Positions 11,001 to 20,411 are shown, counted from the first letter of the stretch. The stretch: DNA of 64,000 bases from CAWBCI01 sp963787195 (GCA_963787195.1 CAWBCI010000006.1:62001-126000), one strand, 5' to 3'. Notes: generated by a model not told the origin, from the sequence alone. Numbers and translations: made by a program.

Positions 11001-12535
11001 CCCGCACTGCTATTGTAGAAGCGGCACCGGTCGATCTGGCCCACTCGCTGATCACCGCGGATCCTCAGACAATGACAACGGATGAGCACAGTAATATTAC
11101 AGTTCAACTCAAGGATGAATTCGACAATAACCGGATCACCAGCGATGGTGTAGTCACTCTGACTACCGACCATGGCGTTTTAACCGGAGGCGTTACAGAT
11201 AATAATAATGGTACCTATTCGGCAACTTTATATGGTAATTATGGTGCTGTTGGTATAGCGTTTATTACCGGTAAACTCAATGGAGATGACATAAGTGATT
11301 CGGAAACAGTTACGATCACTGAAGGTTTGCCTTCACTTGCTGACATTGAGATTACAGCCAATCCTGAAACAATTACCACTAATGAAACAAGTTTGATCTC
11401 TGTGCAACTTAAGGACCAGTTTGCAAACCTGATCACTACTGACAGGGGTACCGTAATACTTTCCAGCACCCTGGGAGCCTTGACAGCTGTTAGTTATACA
11501 TCAAATGGCATTTATCAGGCTACTCTTTCAGGCTGGAACCCTGGCTTCGGTCCTTCAACCGTTACCGGTACTTTTGATGGGGGTGCAATTGAGGATAATG
11601 CTATTGTGAATTTTGATGAAGGTTTACCCGATCTAACCCAAATTACAATCACGGCTTCCCCAATAACCATGACAAGTGACGAAAGCAGCATCATTACTGT
11701 ACAATTAAAAGATGCTTATGGCAATAACCTGACAACTGACAGGGGAATTGTAACGCTTGTTTCAGATAAAGGGGCTTTATCAGAAGTTGTTTACAGTGGC
11801 AACGGATCTTATACGGCGACACTGACCGGGGATAACCGGGGTTTTGGTGATGCAACAATTACAGGTAGTATCGCAGGCGATATTAACGGAGATATAGCTG
11901 ATGACGCAGTCGTGACTATCACAGAAGGCATGCCGGCCCTGGCAAAAATTGAAATTTCCCCTTCTGTTTCCGAAATGACTACGGATGAAACCAGCCTGAT
12001 CACAGTCCAACTGAAGGACCAGTTTGGGAATAATCTTTCAACGAGCAGAGGAATAATTACTTTAGAAACAGATCTCGGTGCACTTACTGATGTTACGGAT
12101 AATAGCGATGGTACTTACAGCGCTACCCTGTCAGGAAATAATTCAGGAACCGGTCTGGCAACTATCACGGGAGCACTTGATGATCCTGATGATGTGGTAA
12201 ATGGAATAATTACCGATAATGCGGAAGTTACCATTACCGAAGGTATACCAGCCCTCGCTCAGATAGAGATCAGTGCCTTTCCTGAAGAAATTACTACGGA
12301 TGAAACCAGCACTATTTCTATCCAGCTTAAAGACCAATGGGGCAACAACCTGACAAGCCAAAGAGGTACCATTGCCTTATCTTCAACCATTGGTCACATT
12401 GATGCTTCAGCTGCCTATCAAAGTAATGGGATTTATACAGCCATATTATCAGGCGATGACAGAGGCATTGGTTTAGCTACCATTACCGGAATTCTTACTG
12501 ATGTTGCTGATGCAGTCACAGGTGCAATTAGTTGA
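8048..12535 (+). CDS. Giant adhesin, segment 1 of 3 (N-terminal; frameshifted)
   Basis: The reading frame opens with a long signal region of ~54 residues (hydrophobic core LAFALTLMLSGVNMVGFAQ). A pre-peptidase-C-like beta domain (~55-190) follows, then two FN3-like modules (~195-390; GVAWGTSSNPTT and RAYATNSVGT motifs), an InlB-B-repeat-like module (~391-455; GGNGSISGTTTQ, FLNWSDG) and several filamin/Ig-like units with AYDQYNN motifs. From residue ~1000 come five invasin-type Ig domains with the signature TTDETS..TVQLKDQ.GN. The frame ends at AGT TGA in the middle of the linker that elsewhere reads DNAEVTITEG. Dropping one T at ~12532 restores that linker and joins the next frame. It is therefore best read as the N-terminal part of a ~4116-residue surface adhesin. 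Confidence 0.8.
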   Translation: MKNITQLKRIKFSQTASSVPGLDKLIIKLRSTAKMLAFALTLMLSGVNMVGFAQSFTATLMSTQTYTRAYPCSYVCGGTYGTFTCVNPGSSTFSYATQAFTVSTAGNVTINVTGGTVSDPMIFVYTGSFNPGSPTANFKVGDDDSGPGLYSSISACANYFNAGTYVIVATSYGSGAQNGTINFTLGGGSGPVYVLPTVSTSTASGIGSNSVTLGGNVTSDGGATVTAKGVAWGTSSNPTTGTAMGSGTGSYSATVSSLSSGTLYYYRAYATNSVGTAYGTQSSYTTLSFVAPTVTTSGITSITYNSASSGGNVTSDGGSGILERGICWNTSTNPTTSNYKTSVSGTTGSFTAGMSSLSASTRYYVRAYARNSVGTSYGANQSFVTNHIVTYNSGGNGSISGTTTQYIADLGSGTQVTAVPSANYSFLNWSDGSSVNPRTETNVTSSKTITANFTINRLSFNPQPSSAVAGQNIPFTMRIVDAYGNTMTNSDGNTITIAIANNAGGGTIAGTLTLHPSGGVVSSVNIWINKTGNGYTLSASASPLTGATSGSFNITPAAIDHFTVVGITDPVVAGTTTTPVVTAYDQYNNIKTNYTGTIVFSSDETPLVTENFPANYTFLTSNNGIKTFTNGVILKTTGERTVRVNDEEKTGVQSAITVTPAIINHFTLVANGPITAGTEFTVTATVYDEYNNVKTNYDGPNSVLWTTTALSSANGTSRIMPENGVQNFTEGVATIGGFTFFNSDQDPSPTITITDGPTSSPGTTDPITIFNAPLDNFKVVTGTSQTAGVPFDVTVTARDVYWNICIDYSGSIRFKSSDDNLVVFPPGLQSFAGYNGVRTFTNGVRIDVNGAYWLRAADAAFAYKSGDQQNIVVSPGAFSELTSNSILTISDPTTPATFVDPIYRVAGEYVFVTATPRDAYDNLLYSCRDISILLNGSTSDYDGPIIVTNVGDGTYTAVLRVTLTGNNTISARFNENDPGIIFAQTRTAIVEAAPVDLAHSLITADPQTMTTDEHSNITVQLKDEFDNNRITSDGVVTLTTDHGVLTGGVTDNNNGTYSATLYGNYGAVGIAFITGKLNGDDISDSETVTITEGLPSLADIEITANPETITTNETSLISVQLKDQFANLITTDRGTVILSSTLGALTAVSYTSNGIYQATLSGWNPGFGPSTVTGTFDGGAIEDNAIVNFDEGLPDLTQITITASPITMTSDESSIITVQLKDAYGNNLTTDRGIVTLVSDKGALSEVVYSGNGSYTATLTGDNRGFGDATITGSIAGDINGDIADDAVVTITEGMPALAKIEISPSVSEMTTDETSLITVQLKDQFGNNLSTSRGIITLETDLGALTDVTDNSDGTYSATLSGNNSGTGLATITGALDDPDDVVNGIITDNAEVTITEGIPALAQIEISAFPEEITTDETSTISIQLKDQWGNNLTSQRGTIALSSTIGHIDASAAYQSNGIYTAILSGDDRGIGLATITGILTDVADAVTGAIS

Positions 12536-14160
12536 TAACGCTGAGGTTACTATTACCGAGGGCTTACCCAGTCTGGCTGAATCCATAATTACGGCCCTTC
12601 CCATAACAATGACTACGGATGAGACCAGTATCATTTCCGTTCAGTTGACCGACCAGTTTGGTAACCTGATTATTAATGACAGGGGCGATATTAGCCTTAT
12701 ATCTACTATTGGTCTTTTATCAGCAGTGTCTTACGAAGGAAATGGCCTCTACGCTGCAATTCTCAGCGGTGATACCAGGGGAATAAACGGTACCGGACTT
12801 TCCACCATTTCAGGTAGTTTTACCGGGACAGGCTCGGCTTCTGGAGTTGATGGAGACTTCAATGATAACGCGACGGTTCAGATCAATGAAGGCTTACCAG
12901 CTGTTGAAACTACCAGTATTACTGCTGATCCTATAACGATGACTACTGACGAAACCAGCCTCATTTCTGTTCAGTTGAAAGACTGGTTGGGTAATCTGAT
13001 CACGCACGACAGATCTTTTGTTATTCTCTATACTGATTTAGGAATACTTGTTGGTGATGCTTCTTATATAGGAAATGGAATTTATAACTCCACATTGCAT
13101 GCCAATAATACAGGAACAGGTTTGGCAACGATCACAGGCGAATTGTCCGGTGCATTTGCTGGCCCTATTGCTTTTCCGATTGATGATTATGCTGAAGTTA
13201 CTATCTCAGATGGCGCTCCCTCACTTTCAGTTACCACAATTACTGCTAATCCGGAATCTATTACTACCGATGAATCCAGTATAATTACTGTTCAATTGAA
13301 AGACCAGTTCGGTAACCTGCTCACAACAAGCCGGGGAACTGTCGTTTTAAACACCAGTCTGGGTGCAATCAGCAGTGTTATAGATAATACTGATGGTACA
13401 TACACTGCAATACTAACTGGAAACAACAGTGGAGTCGGAACAGCAACAATTTCAGGAACACTTGATGCTTCTGCTTTCACACAAACTGAAACAGTTGAAA
13501 TTACTGAAGGTCTTCCAAATCTGGCAATATCTACTATTACTGCTGATCCTCTGAGCATCACAAGCGATGAAACAAGCACCATCACAGTTCAGTTGAAAGA
13601 CCAGTGGGGTAATATCATAATAAATAGCAGGGGTAATGTTGGACTGGAAACGGATTTAGGTCTGCTTTCCGGACTTACTGATAATAGTGACGGCACTTAT
13701 ACTGCTACCCTTTCAGCCAATAATACCGGTACCGGTACAGCTACCATCGAAGGAAGTTTTACCGGAACAGGCAATGCATCAGCAGTTAGTGGTGATTTTA
13801 GCGATGATGCCCAGGTTGAAATTACGGAAGGTTTGCCGGTATTATCTGAAATACTGATCACAGCTGACCCAACTGAAATTACTGCTGACGAAACCAGTAC
13901 TATCACGGTTCAGCTGAGAGATCAACATGGTAATAACCTTACACAAAGCAGGGGGGACATTAGCCTAGGAACTTCTCCTATAGGTTATTTGACAGATGTT
14001 ACTGATAATGGTGATGGGACTTATACTGCAACTTTCTCTTTGATTGATTTTGGTACAGGTTTAGCTACCATTACAGGCCATTTTACAGGTACAGGTACAG
14101 CTAGTGCAATTAACGGTGATATCATCGATAACGCGACAATTAATGTCACTCACGGCCTTG
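11040..14160 (+). repeat. Ten invasin-type Ig domain repeats across a frameshift
   Basis: Ten units of roughly 85-110 residues share an opening of the form ITA.P.TMTTDETS and then TVQLKDQ.GN, a middle DGTYTATLSGNN.GTG.ATI, and a linker DNAEVTITEG.P.LA. Five lie in the first reading frame (8048-12535) and five in the second (12501-14273). Protein similarity is high but DNA identity is much lower than in the 252-bp array at 4.6-6.9 kb, so these units are older. The continuous repeat pattern across 12.53 kb is the main evidence that the two frames were one gene. Confidence 0.85.
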
Positions 14161-14273
14161 CCACCAAACTGGTTATTTTAACACAGCCTTCAGCAACAGC
14201 AACTGCCGGAGTCGCATTTGTCCAACAACCGCTTATTCGGATTGAAGATCAGTTCAGTAACCTTGTTATCTAG
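12501..14273 (+). CDS. Giant adhesin, segment 2 of 3 (invasin-type repeats)
   Basis: Real homology starts at about 12534 with DNAEVTITEGLPSLAE, continuing the linker broken in the preceding frame; the first ~10 residues are out-of-frame read-through. The segment holds five invasin-type Ig domains (TTDETS or TSDETS with QLKDQWGN-type motifs) and then the start of another Ig-like unit (LVILTQPSATATAGVAF..QPLIRIEDQFSNLV). It terminates at TAG (14271-14273). Dropping one T in the ATCT at ~14268 gives NLV-TSDNATSITAAI, joining the third frame exactly where the domain should continue. It has no own signal peptide or plausible independent start, so it is unlikely to be a separate gene. Confidence 0.75.
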   Translation: MLLMQSQVQLVDNAEVTITEGLPSLAESIITALPITMTTDETSIISVQLTDQFGNLIINDRGDISLISTIGLLSAVSYEGNGLYAAILSGDTRGINGTGLSTISGSFTGTGSASGVDGDFNDNATVQINEGLPAVETTSITADPITMTTDETSLISVQLKDWLGNLITHDRSFVILYTDLGILVGDASYIGNGIYNSTLHANNTGTGLATITGELSGAFAGPIAFPIDDYAEVTISDGAPSLSVTTITANPESITTDESSIITVQLKDQFGNLLTTSRGTVVLNTSLGAISSVIDNTDGTYTAILTGNNSGVGTATISGTLDASAFTQTETVEITEGLPNLAISTITADPLSITSDETSTITVQLKDQWGNIIINSRGNVGLETDLGLLSGLTDNSDGTYTATLSANNTGTGTATIEGSFTGTGNASAVSGDFSDDAQVEITEGLPVLSEILITADPTEITADETSTITVQLRDQHGNNLTQSRGDISLGTSPIGYLTDVTDNGDGTYTATFSLIDFGTGLATITGHFTGTGTASAINGDIIDNATINVTHGLATKLVILTQPSATATAGVAFVQQPLIRIEDQFSNLVI

Positions 14274-17200
14274 TGATAATGCTACAAGTATAACAGCAGC
14301 CATTGCAAGTGGCACAGATGTATTAAAAGGCACGCTCTCATTAACAGCTTTCAATGGTGTGGTGACATTCACTGATTTGTATTATACCAAGGCTGAATTG
14401 ATTACGTTGGGATTTTCTTCAAGTCCGGCATTGACAACAGCGATTTCAAGTTCTATCCTGGTTGGACATGCTCCTGTCGATCACTTTGTTCTGAATGCTC
14501 CGGCTGATTTTACTGCAGGTGCATCCAGGGCGGCTTATATTGTGACCCGCTACGATGTCTTTAATAATCTTGTAAATACAAACGCACAAACAGTTTACCT
14601 GTTCAGCAGTTCTACCGGATTAAATAAGAAGTTTTATAATGCAGCAAGTTCCGGAAGTATAATTACACAATTGACCATTGCTGACGGAGCTTCTTCTGCC
14701 AACTTCTGGTACTATGATGAAAAGACAGGCACTCATACTATAACTGCTTCAGAATCCACACCTGCTAATGGTAATGCAGGCATTATTGATGCAATTGATC
14801 TGATTACCGTAACTCCCACACTCTTAAAGGATTTTCTGGTGTATGGAGTTCCCGATCCTCACGATCTCGGTACCTGGCAGAGTGTGACGGTCGAAGCCCG
14901 CGATACCTATAATAACCTTAAGACAAACTATATCGGAAGGGTTACTTTCTCGAGTACAGATTTCAGTGCTACCATACCTGCTGACCATCAATTTCTCGCA
15001 GAATATCAAGGTGTTCATACCTTCGTTAATTTGCTTAAATTCAGTCAGCCAGGTAGCTGGTGGATCACAGCACTGGATTGGAATGAGCCGCAGAAATACG
15101 GGGCCCAGGCCAATATCATTGTTCAAAGGGCTGTGAGCATCGTGGCTAATAACCGTTTTAAAACTTACGGAGATGATCTGGTCATGGGCACTTCTGAATT
15201 TACAGTAAGTGGCATAGTACCGGGGGTTGACCCGGTTCCGGGAGAAATCACCGGAGTAACTCTTACCAGCGATGGTTCGGATGCATTTGCTAATGTTGAC
15301 GGTTCACCATATATCATTCTAACAAGTGCCGCAACTGGTCCTTACAATCCCATTTATTACAGGATTGAATATTCAAATGAAGGAAAACTGACCGTTGATC
15401 CTGCAGAACTGACAATTACTGCTGATCTGAATCAAACCAAGGTTTATGGAGAAGCTGATCCCATATTTACTTTCGCAGCTGTAGGTTTTAAAAATGGTCA
15501 GGATGAAAGCATCCTTAGCGGATTCCTGAGTAGAGTTGAGGGGGAAACTGTTGGTTTATATGCCATTCTTCAGGGAAGCATAGATGCAGGAACAAATTAT
15601 TCTATCACTTTTGTTTCTCATGACTTCAGCATCACAGCTAAGCCTATATCCATATATGCTATTTCCGGACAAAATAAAATCTACGGTAGTTTGGATCCGA
15701 CATTAGAATATACTGCAGATGATCTGGCTTTTACTGATGTATTTGTTGGTGCCTTAGGGCGTGATTTAGGCGAAGATGTCGCATCTGATTACGCTATCAA
15801 TATCGGTTCCCTGACAATTGAAAATGGTACAGGAACGAATATGGCTTCCAATTATACAATCAGCTTTAACTCTGCTGATTTTGCAATTACTCCACTTGCA
15901 GTAGATGTAACGGCTGATGCAGGTCAGGGCAAAATATACGGTGACCTTGATCCGGTATTTACTTATACATCTGATCCCACCGTCGATTTCGTTCTTCCAA
16001 ACGGCGATGCCATTACATTTAGTGGTAGTTTGGACCGTGCGACAGGTGAAAGTGTGGGACTCTATGCTATCGGTCAGGGAGATCTTGCGAATACCAATTA
16101 CACAATCAGCTTTACTTCAAACGACTTTACGATCGGTCAGCTGGATGTAACTGTGATAGCGGATGCAAACCAGAGTAAAGTATATGGGCAAATTGATCCG
16201 ACTTTCACCTATACGTCTGTGCCTGCTGTAGATCATGAACTTCCTAACGGTGATTTCATCGTATTTAGTGGCAGTCTGGATCGTGAATCTGGTGAATCTG
16301 TTGGCAATTATAGTATTGGAATTGGATCTTTGGCAAATGCCAACTATTCCATCTCTTATACCGGCGATATTTTTGAAATCACTCAGCTCGGCATTCAGGT
16401 TACAGCTGATCCGGGCCAAACAAAAATTTACGGACAATTAGACCCGACCTTTACTTATACATCTGATCCTGCAGTTAATGCTTTACTTCCTAACGGTGAT
16501 CATATCGTTTTCACTGGTGCCCTGGAACGTGAAGAGGGGGAAAATGTAGGATTGTACGAAATAGAACTGGGAAGTCTGGCGAATACCAACTATTCGATCA
16601 CTTATAACTCTAATGACTTTGAAATTACCCAATTGGCAGTTAGTGTAACTGCAGATGCCGGGCAAACAAAAATTTATGGAGAAGTTGATCCGACTTTCAC
16701 ATATACATCTGCCCCGCTTGTGGGATTTGTACTTGAAAATGGTCTTCTGATCGGTTTCACAGGTAACCTTGACCGTATTGAAGGTGAAGATGTAGGAAAC
16801 TATGCAATAGGAATGGGTAATCTGGATAATACTAATTACAGCATCAGCTTTAATTCTGCTGATTTCGCAATTACAGCCCTTGCAGTTGATGTAACAGCTG
16901 ATGCGGGACAGGGCAAAATATACGGTGACCTTGATCCGGTATTTACTTATACATCTGATCCCGCCGTCGATTTCGTTCTTCCAAACGGCGATGCCATTAC
17001 ATTTAGTGGTAGTTTGGACCGTGCGACAGGTGAGAGTGTGGGACTCTATGCTATCGGTCTGGGAAACCTTGCGAACACTAACTACACTATCAGCTTTACT
17101 TCAAACGAATTTACGATCGGTCAGCTGGATGTAACTGTGACAGCGGATGCAAACCAGAGTAAAATCTATGGAGAACTTGATCCGGCCTTCACTTATTCTT

Positions 17201-20200
17201 CAGTTCCGGCAGTGGATTACGTGCTGGATAATGGAATTCATGTCAGCTTCTCAGGAAGTTTGGACAGGATGGCAGGTGAAGATGTCGGTACATATGCGAT
17301 AGGACAGGGGAGTCTTGATAACGATAACTTCTCGATCACTTATACGGGTGATCTCTTTGAAATTACTCAGCTTGGCATTCAGGTTACAGCCGATCCGGGT
17401 CAAAACAAAATTTACGGACAATTAGACCCAACCTTTACTTACACATCTGATCCTGCAGTTAATGCTTTACTTCCAAACGGTGATCATATTGTTTTCACTG
17501 GGAACCTGGTTCGTGAAGAAGGGGAAATTGTTGGATTGTATGAAATCGGACTGGGAAGCCTTGATAACTCCAATTATTCTATCACTTATACTTCTGATGA
17601 CTTTGAAATCATACAATTGGCAGTTACTTTAACTGCAAATGCCGGGCAAACGAAAGTTTATGGGCAATTGGATCCGGCATTCACCTATACTTCTGATCCG
17701 CTTGTGGGATTTGTACTTGAAAATGGTCTCCTGATCGGATTCACAGGTAATCTTGACCGTGTTGAAGGTGAAGATGTGAATGCTTACGCTATTTTGCAGG
17801 GAACTGCTGATAACAGTAACTACAACATAAGCTTTAACTCAAGTAACTTTACAATTACCAAGCTTACTGTTTATGTGACGGCAGATATCGGTCAAGGTAA
17901 AGTCTACGGACAAGCTGATCCGGTTCTGACTTATTATACATACCCCGAAATGGGTTCTTCACTTCCGAATGGTGCTGTGATTGCTTTCACTGGTAGTCTT
18001 TCCCGTGTAGCGGGTGAAACTGTCCTGGGAAGTCCTTATCCCATTGGAATAGGTACATTGGCAAATAGCAATTATTCTGTAATCTATGCCTCAAATAATT
18101 TCGTTATCACAAAACTTGGCATTTCCGGGAACTTTACTGTCGATGCTACAAGGGTTTATGATGGAGGCACCCTGGCTAACGTGCTTAGCCGCACTCTTAA
18201 CGGGCTAATTGGTACGGACGATGTTCAACTGACCGGCGGAACGGCGAATTACGACACCAAACATGTTGGCGTAGGAAAAACTGTGACCTTGACAGGTATG
18301 ACTCTGAGTGGCGCTGATTACACCAATTATAACCTTACGGGTGTAGCTACAACTACAGCAGATATAACAGCAGCTCATTTAAGCGTAACCGCTCAACCTG
18401 ATAACAGGGTTTATGATGGGACAACGGAATCGCTTGTAGCACCAGTCGTTGATGCACTTCAAAGCGGAGACGTACTTACTTATGGAGGCTTACAGTATTT
18501 CGATACCAAGCATGTAGGAACTTCAAAAGTTCTGACAGCCGAAGGGGTCATCATCAACGATGGCAACAATGGCGACAACTATCAGATTAACTATGTTGAA
18601 AATAGCAATGGGGTAATTACAACCAAGTCTGTTTCTGTAGCTGCTCAACCTGATACCAAAAACTATGACGGAACTGTTGCTTCTTCAGTACTTCCGGTTT
18701 CAACCGGCATTATTTCACCGGATGTTCCGGAAAATGAACCTGTTCAGGTCTTTGACAACCCAAATGTCGGAACTGGAAAAATCCTGACAGCCAGCGGATT
18801 GATTGTCAATGACGGGAATGATGGAAATAACTACTCTATAAGTTATGTGAGCAATTCAGACGGTGTAATAAATACAGCTGCTCTTACTATCACAGCTGAT
18901 GACAAGAGTAAGACTTATGACGGTGAGATATACTCCGATGGCTACACCGCAATATATAATGGATTTGTGAATGGGGAAGATCCCATAGCACTGACTGGTA
19001 CGCTTGATTTCAGTGGGGATGCTATGACGGCAACTGAGGTAGGCGCTTATACGATTACTCCGGAAGGATTTACATCTGTTAACTATAGTATCGCATATAT
19101 TGATGGTGCTTTAACTATCAACCTGGGGCCGCATAAGATCAGCGGTGTGTTTACATATTATAATATCAGTAATCCTGACCTCGCAATGGATAATGTAAAC
19201 CTCAGTCTGATGCAGGGAGAAACAAGTATAGCGACTACTTCTACTGACCTGACCGGGCATTATGAATTCCTGAATATACCTGATGGAATTTATTCTATCG
19301 AAGCAACTACAACCAAGCCCTCTGGTGGTATAAATGCAACGGATGCCGGTCTTGTGAATTACTGGTGGATCCATCGCACGTCCATTGAAAGAGTAAAATG
19401 GAATGCTGGTGATTTCTCAAACGATAACTACATAAATGCCACCGACGCAGGCCAGATCAGAGGATACTTTGTGAATGGCACACCAATACCCACACAGGGA
19501 ACCTGGACCTTCTGGAAAGCGGGTGATGTCTCAGACATTAATCCGCCTGCTTCTACAAATACTTTCACCGTAGCAGGCACCAATTTCGTTCAGGATTATT
19601 ATGCACTTTGTGTTGCTGACTTCAATAGGAGCTATATGCCTCCTACCGGGACGAAACTGGCACATGGGACTTCTTCCATCCGGCTGATAAATGATGACGA
19701 ACCCATTCTGGCCGGGGCTGAAGAGGAGATTAACCTGCCAATTCGTGTGACTTCTTCAATGAAAGTAGGAGCCATATCCCTGATACTCAATTTCCCGGAA
19801 GAACTGCTTAGCATTGAAGGAGTTGCATTGCAAAATGACATCGATCCTTCTACTATGGTACCTCTGGAATACAGCGTCAAAGGAAATGAGTTGAGGATAG
19901 GTTGGAATGATCTGCTACCGGTTGATCTCTCGGCATCTGAATGCCTGCTGACCCTGAAAATCAGGACCACGGCTAACTTCACAGCGGGTCACACTATCAT
20001 GATAACCATGGTGGATGACCAGTTGAATGAATTGGCTGACGATGTATTTGAGCCTATGGCAAATGTCCTGCTTGTAACTAAAGCAATCGAAGCTTCAAGT
20101 CTGGGCATCAACGATCCGGGTTCTGAGTCTGTATTGAGACTTGAAACTTACCCGAATCCATTCTATGACATGGCTAACATTGTGTATTCCCTGCCTTCTG

Positions 20201-20400
20201 AAGGTGAGGTTATGCTGGATGTTACCAATATGTACGGCGCACGTGTGGAAGTGCTGGCAAAAGGCATCATGCCTGCCGGCACTTACTATCTGAAACTATA
20301 CGGAACCAACCTGAACCCGGGTGTCTACACACTCACTTTAACAACCATTGTTAAAGGTCATGTGAGTCATCGTGTTATTAAAATTGTCAGAGGTTGGTAA
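14218..20400 (+). CDS. Giant adhesin, segment 3 of 3 (MBG/YDG repeats, dockerin, cohesin, T9SS domain)
   Basis: Homology begins at ~14272 (SDNATSITAAIASGTDVLKG). After filamin-like units, the part coded by ~15.13-18.11 kb is a run of MBG-type modules (signature K.YG..DP.FTY...LPNGD.I.F.G.L.R..GE.VG.Y.I). Three YDG modules (VYDGTT-like) follow at ~18.13-18.88 kb, then another MBG-like unit. At ~19.13 kb a carboxypeptidase-regulatory-like unit (HYEFLNIPDGIYSIEA) is followed by a dockerin-like segment with a calcium-loop pattern (DFSNDNYINATD, 19420-19455) and a degenerate partner (GGINATDAG). A cohesin-like domain follows at ~19.67-20.09 kb, and a type A T9SS sorting domain ends the protein (YPNPF ... 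NPGVYTLTLT). The protein is predicted to be exported through the outer membrane and anchored at the surface. A strong terminator follows. Confidence 0.85.
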   Translation: MSNNRLFGLKISSVTLLSSDNATSITAAIASGTDVLKGTLSLTAFNGVVTFTDLYYTKAELITLGFSSSPALTTAISSSILVGHAPVDHFVLNAPADFTAGASRAAYIVTRYDVFNNLVNTNAQTVYLFSSSTGLNKKFYNAASSGSIITQLTIADGASSANFWYYDEKTGTHTITASESTPANGNAGIIDAIDLITVTPTLLKDFLVYGVPDPHDLGTWQSVTVEARDTYNNLKTNYIGRVTFSSTDFSATIPADHQFLAEYQGVHTFVNLLKFSQPGSWWITALDWNEPQKYGAQANIIVQRAVSIVANNRFKTYGDDLVMGTSEFTVSGIVPGVDPVPGEITGVTLTSDGSDAFANVDGSPYIILTSAATGPYNPIYYRIEYSNEGKLTVDPAELTITADLNQTKVYGEADPIFTFAAVGFKNGQDESILSGFLSRVEGETVGLYAILQGSIDAGTNYSITFVSHDFSITAKPISIYAISGQNKIYGSLDPTLEYTADDLAFTDVFVGALGRDLGEDVASDYAINIGSLTIENGTGTNMASNYTISFNSADFAITPLAVDVTADAGQGKIYGDLDPVFTYTSDPTVDFVLPNGDAITFSGSLDRATGESVGLYAIGQGDLANTNYTISFTSNDFTIGQLDVTVIADANQSKVYGQIDPTFTYTSVPAVDHELPNGDFIVFSGSLDRESGESVGNYSIGIGSLANANYSISYTGDIFEITQLGIQVTADPGQTKIYGQLDPTFTYTSDPAVNALLPNGDHIVFTGALEREEGENVGLYEIELGSLANTNYSITYNSNDFEITQLAVSVTADAGQTKIYGEVDPTFTYTSAPLVGFVLENGLLIGFTGNLDRIEGEDVGNYAIGMGNLDNTNYSISFNSADFAITALAVDVTADAGQGKIYGDLDPVFTYTSDPAVDFVLPNGDAITFSGSLDRATGESVGLYAIGLGNLANTNYTISFTSNEFTIGQLDVTVTADANQSKIYGELDPAFTYSSVPAVDYVLDNGIHVSFSGSLDRMAGEDVGTYAIGQGSLDNDNFSITYTGDLFEITQLGIQVTADPGQNKIYGQLDPTFTYTSDPAVNALLPNGDHIVFTGNLVREEGEIVGLYEIGLGSLDNSNYSITYTSDDFEIIQLAVTLTANAGQTKVYGQLDPAFTYTSDPLVGFVLENGLLIGFTGNLDRVEGEDVNAYAILQGTADNSNYNISFNSSNFTITKLTVYVTADIGQGKVYGQADPVLTYYTYPEMGSSLPNGAVIAFTGSLSRVAGETVLGSPYPIGIGTLANSNYSVIYASNNFVITKLGISGNFTVDATRVYDGGTLANVLSRTLNGLIGTDDVQLTGGTANYDTKHVGVGKTVTLTGMTLSGADYTNYNLTGVATTTADITAAHLSVTAQPDNRVYDGTTESLVAPVVDALQSGDVLTYGGLQYFDTKHVGTSKVLTAEGVIINDGNNGDNYQINYVENSNGVITTKSVSVAAQPDTKNYDGTVASSVLPVSTGIISPDVPENEPVQVFDNPNVGTGKILTASGLIVNDGNDGNNYSISYVSNSDGVINTAALTITADDKSKTYDGEIYSDGYTAIYNGFVNGEDPIALTGTLDFSGDAMTATEVGAYTITPEGFTSVNYSIAYIDGALTINLGPHKISGVFTYYNISNPDLAMDNVNLSLMQGETSIATTSTDLTGHYEFLNIPDGIYSIEATTTKPSGGINATDAGLVNYWWIHRTSIERVKWNAGDFSNDNYINATDAGQIRGYFVNGTPIPTQGTWTFWKAGDVSDINPPASTNTFTVAGTNFVQDYYALCVADFNRSYMPPTGTKLAHGTSSIRLINDDEPILAGAEEEINLPIRVTSSMKVGAISLILNFPEELLSIEGVALQNDIDPSTMVPLEYSVKGNELRIGWNDLLPVDLSASECLLTLKIRTTANFTAGHTIMITMVDDQLNELADDVFEPMANVLLVTKAIEASSLGINDPGSESVLRLETYPNPFYDMANIVYSLPSEGEVMLDVTNMYGARVEVLAKGIMPAGTYYLKLYGTNLNPGVYTLTLTTIVKGHVSHRVIKIVRGW
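15895..17860 (+). repeat. Higher-order duplication of a four-module MBG block (984-bp period)
   Basis: MBG modules of about 82 residues are arranged A-B-C-D-A'-B'-C'-D'. Module A (gtgaccttgatccggtattt) occurs at 15941 and 16925, and module D (cttgtgggatttgtacttga) at 16717 and 17701; both pairs are exactly 984 bp apart. A resembles A' and D resembles D' at DNA level far more than neighbouring modules resemble each other, so a four-module block was duplicated as a unit. Divergence between copies exceeds that in the 252-bp array, implying an older event. Confidence 0.85.
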
Positions 20401-20411
20401 TTAGCTTGATA

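Noticed and set aside
11040..14160. Horizontal acquisition of the invasin-type repeats from Proteobacteria
   Set aside because: The domain family is widespread, the protein ends in a Bacteroidota T9SS signal, and no base-composition break is evident by eye.
12501..14273. Independent gene for the middle adhesin segment
   Set aside because: It has no signal peptide, no promoter and an out-of-frame N-terminus, and the repeat pattern runs through from the upstream frame.
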